Shown here: in pieces, positions 1 through 4,884 of the stretch
How positions within the stretch are numbered: position 1 is the first letter of the stretch
Layout of the letters: each line of letters begins with the position of its first letter
Source of the DNA: JBCDBY01 sp039182715
GTDB lineage: Bacteria; Planctomycetota; PLA2
Reading direction: 5' to 3'
Assembly: GCA_039182715.1 (NCBI GenBank)
Contig: JBCDBY010000297.1
Span: forward strand, 1 to 5,582
DNA: 5,582 bases
The notes under the pieces: model-generated
Told to the model about the DNA's origin: nothing
Database searches by the model: none
The model's input: the letters and a program-made list of their open reading frames with translations, nothing else
Made by a program: the position numbers and the translations under genes

Positions 1-558
1 CTCGGCGCTCGGCTCCCACCATCCCAAGCATCGAGAGATCCGAAACCCGTTCGGGGTAGCGGTCCAGGTCGGCCCGTGCAAACCCAAGCGAGTGAATTCA
101 CGGGACGGCAACTCCCCCGGACCACGATCTTCCGCGTCCGAGGGAGACACTTCGACAGCGCTGACAGGAAAGTCGTGTGCGACACGACGCGACGGCTCCA
201 AGAAGTCCTTCTCAACGAAGAAGTGGAACGATCGATCAGCAGTCGCAAGGCGCGCGTACTCCAATGCCTGCGCTCCCGACGTGATGCGAACGACACCCGC
301 GAAATCGCGCGGGCCGCGAACAATACGTATCCCGTGCGTCGGATGTACGGCAACGAGTAGTGCGAACAGCGTGTCTGGGAGTCCAACTTCCGCCCCCATC
401 CCCTCGCACAGCTGCCAGCCCGGCACCACCGAACTGAGCGCCACGGGCTTGTCGAGGTCGGGCCAAACGTAGCTGGGATCACGATCGTCTTTCTCGGGAG
501 TCGCGCAGCCGCTCGGAATCACGGCGAAAAGTGCGACCAACAGACCGGGAAGCCTCAT
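1..558 (-). CDS. Putative lipoprotein of unknown function (3' end beyond left edge)
   Basis: This frame is open from an ATG at 558-556 to the window edge without a stop, giving at least 186 residues. I do not recognise the family. The N terminus reads as a lipoprotein signal: a short basic start (MRL), a hydrophobic core (residues 5-14, LLVALFAVI) and PSGC, which puts the lipidated Cys at residue 18. Proline at -3 is not ideal for a lipobox. After a charged linker (PEKDDRD) comes a mixed globular region with VPGWQLCEG (45-53) and VRITSGAQALEYARL (90-104), and a WTATPNGFRISRCLGWW stretch near the edge. A GAGGA ribosome site at 563-567 lies 4 bases upstream of the ATG and supports this start. 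It follows the ChaN-like lipoprotein gene on the same strand after a 232-bp gap, so it probably has its own promoter. Composition and the absence of stops on this strand, despite shadow frames opposite, argue that it is real. Function cannot be inferred. Confidence 0.75.
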   Translation of the reverse strand, partial: MRLPGLLVALFAVIPSGCATPEKDDRDPSYVWPDLDKPVALSSVVPGWQLCEGMGAEVGLPDTLFALLVAVHPTHGIRIVRGPRDFAGVVRITSGAQALEYARLATADRSFHFFVEKDFLEPSRRVAHDFPVSAVEVSPSDAEDRGPGELPSREFTRLGLHGPTWTATPNGFRISRCLGWWEPSAE

Positions 559-562
559 CAGA

Positions 563-567
563 TCCTC
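563..567 (-). promoter_or_regulatory. Ribosome binding site of the left-edge lipoprotein gene
   Basis: The minus strand reads GAGGA four bases before the ATG at 558. The spacing is a little short but functional in many bacteria, and it supports that ATG as the start. Confidence 0.5.
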
Positions 568-714
568 GACGCCCAAGGCTACCGGCTCCGCGGTCTGTTC
601 TCCTTCGGCGTCTTCCTTTTCTCCGGATCGCATCGCGAGTCATGCGCAGGAGCACGATGTTGTTGACTTCCACTGCACGCCGATCATGCCGACGTTTCAC
701 CTCGTCGAGACCGG

Positions 715-834
715 TTCAATACGGTGCCAGAACAATCCGCCGTCGCGCTCGCCCAGTCGCGCCGATGCGCAAGTGAGCCACCTCACGCCCTCAGGAACAG
801 CGCTTGCCGAGCCACCACGGCGGATCGCCGTGGC
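715..834 (-). repeat. Dispersed coding-like repeat, copy 1 (overlaps ChaN 3' end)
   Basis: This 120-bp segment aligns with 4706-4838 in the same orientation. By hand count about 99 of 120 aligned positions match, and copy 2 has 13 extra bases (roughly 4739-4751). On the minus strand, copy 1 begins with a perfect hairpin (833-815). It then encodes PPWWLGKRCS and the TGA at 793-791 that ends the ChaN-like gene, then a G-rich spacer (GAGGTGG), and then a frame with RDGGLFWHRIE. In copy 2 that last frame is continuous from a GTG; here the missing 13 bases break it and the GTG is replaced. Copy 1 therefore looks like the more decayed copy. The rest of the 559-790 gap shows no other gene. Confidence 0.85.
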
Positions 835-1858
835 CCACAGAACTCCCCGACCCCGCGGCCCGCGGCCCGCGGCGCGACTTCTTCTTGGTCGCGTGCGGGT
901 TGACTGTGACTCTGGGCATCGGCGGCGCGTGCACCTTGAGCACAAAGTCCCCCATGCCGGAGTCCTCGTCGCCGTAGGCGAGCGGCTCCGTCTGCTGGAT
1001 GCGGGTCGTGAGCACGAGCACCGAGTCGTCGGGGCGCAACGCCCGGTACTTGCGAACCGCCTGCGCACCGCGGGCGACGTGGAAGGCGCCGGCGATGAGC
1101 AAGACGCGGCGGTTGGGCTCCTCGTTTCGGATGTCGGCGCACGCCTCCGCCATGGCGTCGTCCCAGAGCGCCATGGAGAGCGGGAAGCTCTTGTTCCGCT
1201 CCGTCCGCTGCCCCCCCATGGCCGCGAAGAAGCGCTCCTCTTCCTCCTCGTTCATGGGGAACCAGGCGCGCGGCAGATAGCTTCGCTCCGCCTCGGTGAG
1301 GGACTTCAGAAAGTCGGGGTAGGACTGATCCGCCTTGCGGTACTCCTTGACGAGACGGCGCGGCGCGTTGGCCGCGATCACGGGAATGCCCTCGCGCTTG
1401 CAGAACTCGATGAGCGGCTTGTGCGACGTGAGGTAGCCCTTCGACTGCCGCGCCCATGCCATAAAGTCCTTCTCGTCCATCTGGCCGAGCAGGTAGCGAT
1501 CGAGCACGCCCTGCGTGTCGCGCTCGAGGAACTCCATGGCGACGGCGAGCGGACGATCTTGCGCGGCGAGCGCCTCGAGCAACTCGATCTGCACCTTGCT
1601 GCCGGCGGGGCTGCGGTGGATCTCGCCGAACGCGATGACGTCGGCATCCTTGCCGGCCTCTGCCAGCGCCGCCACGTTGCTGGCGGAGCCCGTCTTGCCG
1701 TCAAACAACGCACGCGCGGTCGGGTCGAGGACCGGCGGCTCGGGCTCCTTCTCCGGGTCCTTCGCGGGCGGCTGCTGGGGCTCCGGCTCCTTCGTCGGCG
1801 CCGATGCGCAGCCGACGACCAGGAGCAGGACGAGCGAGGCGAGGATGGACTGCGGCAC
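791..1858 (-). CDS. ChaN-family (DUF399-type) haem-binding lipoprotein
   Basis: The 355-residue product is an envelope lipoprotein of the ChaN/DUF399 (Cofac_haem_bdg) family, whose studied members bind haem and are linked to iron uptake. The signal sequence (ASLVLLLVVGC) has a good lipobox with Cys at residue 17. A Pro/Glu-rich linker follows (about 22-45). The domain covers about 48-310 and shows the family landmarks: IAFGEIHRSP (GEIH at 78-81), AMEFLERDTQGVLDRYL (107-123), GIPVIAANAPRRLVKEY (157-173) and LLIAGAFHVARGAQAVRKY (253-271, His 260). The start is GTG, the first start codon after an in-frame TAG at 1870-1868; no good ribosome site is visible. The last 45 residues are atypical: a Lys/Arg-rich stretch (KKKSRRGPR), then HGDPPWWLGKRCS, which lies in a dispersed repeat also found at 4706-4838. 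The gene is divergent from the MOSC gene. Family assignment is confident; haem binding is inferred. Confidence 0.93.
   Translation of the reverse strand: MPQSILASLVLLLVVGCASAPTKEPEPQQPPAKDPEKEPEPPVLDPTARALFDGKTGSASNVAALAEAGKDADVIAFGEIHRSPAGSKVQIELLEALAAQDRPLAVAMEFLERDTQGVLDRYLLGQMDEKDFMAWARQSKGYLTSHKPLIEFCKREGIPVIAANAPRRLVKEYRKADQSYPDFLKSLTEAERSYLPRAWFPMNEEEEERFFAAMGGQRTERNKSFPLSMALWDDAMAEACADIRNEEPNRRVLLIAGAFHVARGAQAVRKYRALRPDDSVLVLTTRIQQTEPLAYGDEDSGMGDFVLKVHAPPMPRVTVNPHATKKKSRRGPRAAGSGSSVGHGDPPWWLGKRCS
815..833. other. Perfect 8-bp hairpin at the edge of repeat copy 1
   Basis: CCACGGCG, loop GAT, CGCCGTGG. It lies inside the ChaN-like coding region, at the HGDPPW codons. There is no T-run after it on either strand, so it is not a classical intrinsic terminator. 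Copy 2 of the repeat has an equivalent 7-bp stem with a different loop at 4819-4837. Confidence 0.6.
852..872. repeat. Triple tandem heptamer CCCGCGG
   Basis: Three perfect copies of CCCGCGG lie end to end within the last part of the ChaN-like gene, where they encode the basic, glycine-rich tail around RRGPRAAGSG. Seven is not a multiple of three, so gain or loss of one unit would shift the frame and change the C terminus. Confidence 0.7.
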
Positions 1859-1893
1859 GCGCGGATTCTACTTGAGCTCCCCGCAGTCTGGCA

Positions 1894-1903
1894 TGGCGCG
1901 CCA
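1894..1903. promoter_or_regulatory. 10-bp palindrome in divergent intergenic region (possible operator)
   Basis: TGGCGCGCCA is a perfect palindrome near the middle of the 78 bp separating the two divergent starts (1858 leftward, 1937 rightward). This is a place where a shared regulator could bind. In GC-rich DNA such a palindrome can occur by chance, and no clear -35/-10 pair is visible. Confidence 0.2.
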
Positions 1904-1922
1904 CGCGGCTTCGGGGCAAAGT

Positions 1923-1927
1923 GGAGG
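1923..1927 (+). promoter_or_regulatory. Ribosome binding site of the MOSC gene
   Basis: GGAGG with a 9-base spacer before the ATG at 1937. It decides the start: the same frame is open much further upstream, but only because of high GC content antisense to the ChaN-like gene. Confidence 0.75.
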
Positions 1928-1936
1928 CTGCCTAAC

Positions 1937-2731
1937 ATGCACATCGCAAGCCTCCACTCCTACCCCGTGAAGAGCTGCCGTGGCATCGCGCTCGAGCGAG
2001 CGTTGATCGGCGACCAAGGCGTGAAGAACGACCGTCGCTTCATGGTGACGACTCCCGACGGCACCTTCCTGACCCAACGCCAGCTACCGCGGATGGCCAT
2101 GATCCAGGTCTCCGTCACGGACGACATCGTGGAGCTCGAGGCCCCCGGCGCTCCGGCCCTGCGATTCGAAGCGCAGGGGTCGGGCACGCCGCGCACGGTC
2201 GCCGTATGGGGCTCGCCCTGCGAGGTCCTCGATTTGGGAGATGACGTCGCCGCGTGGTTCTCGGCCTACCTGGAAGCGCCGGCACGACTGGTGTCCATGG
2301 CACCTGGGTACCAGCGCCCGCTGCACGACGCGCTACCGCGCGAGCACGATGGGCGCCTGTTGTTCGCGGACGCGGCACCACTTCTGGTGACGAGCGAAGC
2401 TTCGCTGGCCGAGCTGAACAGTCGGCTGGACGAACCGGTACCCATGAATCGCTTCCGGCCCAACATTGTCATCGCCGGATGCGACCCGTTCGCCGAAGAC
2501 GAATGGACGCGGTTCCGGGTGGGCTCGCTCGAGTTTGAGCGATTGATCCCGTGTGGGCGATGCGCGATCACCACAACAGATCAGGCGACGGGCGCGCGCG
2601 GCAAGGAACCCCTTGCGACGCTGGCGGGCTATCGCAAGCACCCTGATTTCGGAGTCACTTTCGGCACCTACTTCGTGCACCTTGGTACCGGTGCCATCGC
2701 GGTGGGCGAGGAGGTCGTGATCGTCGGGTGA
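1937..2731 (+). CDS. MOSC domain protein (YcbX/mARC-like)
   Basis: The 264-residue product has an N-terminal MOSC_N beta-barrel (about 1-115) followed by a MOSC domain (about 125-264). This is the architecture of YcbX in bacteria and mARC in mitochondria, which carry molybdenum cofactor and reduce N-hydroxylated compounds. Landmarks are LHSYPVKSCRG at 6-16, DRRFMV at 32-37, LTQRQLPRMAMI at 45-56, MNRFRPNIVIAG at 170-181 (cofactor contact in the family) and LIPCGRCAITTTDQATG at 203-219. Cys 206 and Cys 209 include the residue expected to ligate Mo. The length is usual for a stand-alone YcbX-type protein, and it lacks the C-terminal 2Fe-2S ferredoxin domain of E. coli YcbX, so an external electron donor would be needed. 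The ATG has a good GGAGG site. It is cytoplasmic, with no signal peptide. The family is very well supported; the exact substrate is unknown. Confidence 0.95.
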   Translation: MHIASLHSYPVKSCRGIALERALIGDQGVKNDRRFMVTTPDGTFLTQRQLPRMAMIQVSVTDDIVELEAPGAPALRFEAQGSGTPRTVAVWGSPCEVLDLGDDVAAWFSAYLEAPARLVSMAPGYQRPLHDALPREHDGRLLFADAAPLLVTSEASLAELNSRLDEPVPMNRFRPNIVIAGCDPFAEDEWTRFRVGSLEFERLIPCGRCAITTTDQATGARGKEPLATLAGYRKHPDFGVTFGTYFVHLGTGAIAVGEEVVIVG

Positions 2732-2876
2732 TCCAGACTCATTCGCCTGGAGGTCCAAACGGCGCCAAAGGGCAACACGGTACCGGTCGGTCACGGCGGA
2801 CAGCTTTGGCACCGCACTCCCTCCACAGCCCCTTTGAAGCCAACGTCGATTTCCACGAGTTGGATTACCCTGACGT

Positions 2877-2892
2877 CCGCGGCTACCCGCGG
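2877..2892. other. Small stem-loop upstream of the repeat-protein gene
   Basis: CCGCGG, loop CTAC, CCGCGG, 40 bases before the preferred ATG at 2933. In the mRNA it would sit in the 5' leader and could limit ribosome access. The remaining 2732-2932 intergenic sequence shows no convincing promoter, terminator or other gene. Confidence 0.3.
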
Positions 2893-2932
2893 CGAATGAA
2901 ATGTGGCGCCGCCCCGGCGCGTCGAACTCACC

Positions 2933-4639
2933 ATGGGAAAGCGAATCGCAGTTGTCGCCCTGGTCGTTGCCGTCGTGTTGCAGCTGGGCCGGATGGCGCG
3001 GGACGAGAATCGGGTGCGGACGGAGGCACCGCGCGAACTGGGCGAGCGGGTGGAGGCGACGCCGACGACGAAGCGCGTCGCGCCGAAGTACCGCGTCACC
3101 GGGGTCGTGCGGCGGGCCGACGGCTCTCCGTTCCCCGGCGCTGCCGTCGGCACCGTGACCACCGACGCGGAAGGCCGGTACGAGTTCCCGTTCGAGCCCC
3201 CCAAGGAACCGTTCCTGACCCTGCGCGCGACGGCCGCGGGGCACATGCCCGCGACCCACACACTCGCCCTCGACGCGAAGACGACCGCGTACACCCGCGA
3301 CTTCGTGCTGGTGCCGGGCGGCGAGGTCACCGGACGCATCGTCGACGAGCAGGGCCGGCCCGTACCGGAGGGCTTCGTGTTCGCACGAGGAGTGACCGCA
3401 CGGACCGAAGCCGACGGACGCTTCCGGCTCGGCGTGGCGACGCGCGGCGGTCCTATCCACGTGGACGCGGTGGCGCCCGGCTTCCGGAAGGGTCAAAGTG
3501 CGCGCCCCGTAGCCCCGGGCGACGACACGGGCGACATCGTCCTGCGCGAAGGGCTGGAGATTGCGGGCCGCATGCTGCACCCGGACGGGACACCGGTGGT
3601 CGGGGCGCAGCTCAGCGTGAACGCGCAGCTCAGCCTCATCCGGGGCGGCGTTCGAACGAGAACGGCGGCGGACGGTTCTTTCCGCTGGGTCGGGTTCGAA
3701 CCCGGCGAATACGAGATCACGTGCGACACCGCGATGACCGGCGGTGCGTTTGTGCGCATCAAGGCGAGGGCGGGCGATCGGAACGTGCGCTTCGTCGTCG
3801 ACCTCTGGGAGTACCGTCTCCGCTTCGTGGACGCGGACGGTCGACCGCGGTCCGGCGCGCAACCGGAGATCGTCTGGCACGTGAATCCCGGCTCCGATCT
3901 GATCTGGCCGGAGCCCATGGAAGAAACGGAGATCACCTACCTCGTTTCGAAGGAGTTCCGCCACGCCATCCTGCTCACGAAGGCGGGACGGTTCCTGCCC
4001 TACGAGGCGGAGCTGCCGAAACCGGAAACGGGTGCGGTGCGCACACTCGAGATCCCGTTGCTTGAGCCGGGCGAGCCCGCTCCGCTTTCGGTGCGCATCG
4101 TGGGGCCGACGGAAGCGCAGGCGCGCGCGCTGCAGGTCCGTCTCCTCTCCCTGTTCAAGCAGCAGCAGCTCGCCGTTCGCACCGGACCGGGCCCGCTGCC
4201 GGCGCCGCGCGGCACCTGGCTCCTCGACGTCCGCGCGGCGGACGCCGGCCCGCTGGAGTTCCTCCGGCCCACGACGCAGGAGGTGACCATCCGTGCCGGC
4301 CGAGCCCGCGATGTCGCGATCGAAGTTGCCGCCGGGGGTCGGCTCACCTTCGAGGTGGACGTGGAATCGAGTTTCGCGACCGGGTTCGTGATGATCCTGT
4401 CCGACGAAACCACGAACTCGTGGCAGCGTCTCTTCGAGTTCCGGCCGGCGGACAAGAACGCGGCGGCGTGGCAACGGTCCGTGCCGGCCGGCGTGCAGCT
4501 CCTCACGCGGCCCATCCTCGCGCCCGGCCACTACCGGCTGCAGATTGACGTCCACGGCCACGAGAAGTTCAAGCAGCGCATCCTCATCCAGCCCATGGCG
4601 CGTACGCACGTCGCCGTGAAGCCCGCGCGGCTTCGCTGA
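2933..4639 (+). CDS. Membrane-anchored carboxypeptidase-regulatory-like repeat protein
   Basis: From the ATG at 2933 the product has 568 residues. MGKR plus a hydrophobic segment (about 5-18) without a clear cleavage site suggests a signal anchor, with the rest outside the cytoplasmic membrane. Three successive beta-sandwich repeats of the CarboxypepD_reg/CnaB type start near residues 53, 130 and 207. Each opens with a line like VTGRIVDEQGRPVPEG and then a turn like TEADGRFRL. The corresponding lines are VTGVVRRADGSPFPGA with TDAEGRYEF, and IAGRMLHPDGTPVVGA with TAADGSFRW. A fourth, weaker unit starts near 293 (LRFVDADGRPRSGA). The last ~180 residues are beta-rich but unrecognised. No protease or other catalytic motif is visible, so a structural, adhesive or carbohydrate-binding role is possible. 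An in-frame GTG at 2903 would add ten residues; the ATG is preferred because it starts directly before the signal. No ribosome site stands out for either. It converges on the phosphotransferase gene. Confidence 0.88.
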   Translation: MGKRIAVVALVVAVVLQLGRMARDENRVRTEAPRELGERVEATPTTKRVAPKYRVTGVVRRADGSPFPGAAVGTVTTDAEGRYEFPFEPPKEPFLTLRATAAGHMPATHTLALDAKTTAYTRDFVLVPGGEVTGRIVDEQGRPVPEGFVFARGVTARTEADGRFRLGVATRGGPIHVDAVAPGFRKGQSARPVAPGDDTGDIVLREGLEIAGRMLHPDGTPVVGAQLSVNAQLSLIRGGVRTRTAADGSFRWVGFEPGEYEITCDTAMTGGAFVRIKARAGDRNVRFVVDLWEYRLRFVDADGRPRSGAQPEIVWHVNPGSDLIWPEPMEETEITYLVSKEFRHAILLTKAGRFLPYEAELPKPETGAVRTLEIPLLEPGEPAPLSVRIVGPTEAQARALQVRLLSLFKQQQLAVRTGPGPLPAPRGTWLLDVRAADAGPLEFLRPTTQEVTIRAGRARDVAIEVAAGGRLTFEVDVESSFATGFVMILSDETTNSWQRLFEFRPADKNAAAWQRSVPAGVQLLTRPILAPGHYRLQIDVHGHEKFKQRILIQPMARTHVAVKPARLR

Positions 4640-4693
4640 GCCGCCGATGCGGAACTTGATGCGCCCCGCTGATTGAACGCACTTGGGGATACG

Positions 4694-4777
4694 TCAATGC
4701 GGTGCCTCGATGCGATGCCAGAGCAACCCGCCGTCGCGCCGGCCGAGCGAGTCGGCCCAGTCGCGCCAATGCGCCAC
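4694..4777 (-). CDS. Possible small ORF, 27 residues, inside repeat copy 2
   Basis: A GTG at 4777-4775 is preceded by GGAGG (4789-4785) with 7 bases between, an excellent ribosome site. The product starts with AHWRDWADSLGRR after the initiator, continues with DGGLLWHRIE and ends in APH before TGA at 4696-4694. No family is recognised. Support for coding: against copy 1, five of six base differences in the RDGGLLWHRIE stretch are silent (GGA/GGG, CAC/CAT, CGT/CGC, ATT/ATC, GAA/GAG) and the sixth is F/L. Against: it is very short, copy 1 is frameshifted and lacks the start, and this may be the remnant of a longer lost gene. Confidence 0.35.
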   Translation of the reverse strand: MAHWRDWADSLGRRDGGLLWHRIEAPH

Positions 4778-4838
4778 TGAGTCACCTCCCGCACTCAGGA
4801 GCACCGCTTACCGAACCACCACGGCGGAAAGCCGTGGC
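4706..4838 (-). repeat. Dispersed coding-like repeat, copy 2 (intergenic)
   Basis: This 133-bp copy matches 715-834 in the same orientation, with 13 extra bases. On the minus strand it reads hairpin (4837-4819), PPWWFGKRCS and TGA (4797-4795). A GGGAGGTGA ribosome-site-like sequence (4790-4782) follows, then a GTG-initiated frame containing AHWRDWADSL and RDGGLLWHRIE. The PPWW frame is open only back to a TAG at 4866-4864, so here it is not attached to a gene. It is in the same frame as the phosphotransferase gene, which ends at 4885, with two stops between. Confidence 0.85.
4819..4837. other. 7-bp hairpin at the edge of repeat copy 2
   Basis: CCACGGC, loop GGAAA, GCCGTGG. The stem matches the copy 1 hairpin, while the loop region differs. 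It lies between the convergent genes, downstream of the phosphotransferase stop. No T-run follows, so intrinsic termination is doubtful. Confidence 0.5.
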
Positions 4839-4840
4839 GC

Positions 4841-4864
4841 CGTATCTCCCCCCGTATCTCCCCC
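4841..4864. repeat. Perfect 12-bp tandem duplication
   Basis: CGTATCTCCCCC occurs twice end to end, between repeat copy 2 and the phosphotransferase stop codon. On the minus strand it reads GGGGGAGATACG twice and would encode GEIRGEIR in the frame leading into the PPWW tail. Copy 1 of the large repeat has no such duplication beside it. Confidence 0.8.
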
Positions 4865-4884
4865 TAGCAACGCGCGACCGGAAC

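Noticed and set aside
479..700. Arg-rich 73-codon frame on the minus strand between the two left lipoprotein genes
   Set aside because: It overlaps the start of the left-edge lipoprotein gene in another frame, is mostly Arg and Ser, and has no domain or conserved feature.
686..1936. Upstream extension of the MOSC frame by 417 codons
   Set aside because: This part is antisense to the ChaN-like gene, has shadow-like composition and resembles no MOSC N terminus. The ATG at 1937 has a good ribosome site and begins the typical domain.
1930..1936. GCCTAAC, resembling an integron attC inverse core site
   Set aside because: No matching GTTRRRY core lies at the required distance, and no cassette structure or integrase is present. 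It is a chance match in front of the MOSC start.
2333..4609. Very long open frame (758 codons) on the minus strand
   Set aside because: It is antisense to the MOSC and repeat-protein genes, rich in Arg and His, and has no recognisable motif. In GC-rich DNA such shadow frames stay open by composition.
4627..4644. Stem GCGGCT/AGCCGC across the stop codon of the repeat-protein gene as a terminator
   Set aside because: The stem is only 6 bp and no T-run follows, so intrinsic termination is not supported.
4531..4794. 87-codon minus-strand frame starting inside repeat copy 2
   Set aside because: It runs antisense into the end of the repeat-protein gene, is low in complexity, and is out of frame with the conserved RDGGLLWHRIE reading, which is the one with silent changes.
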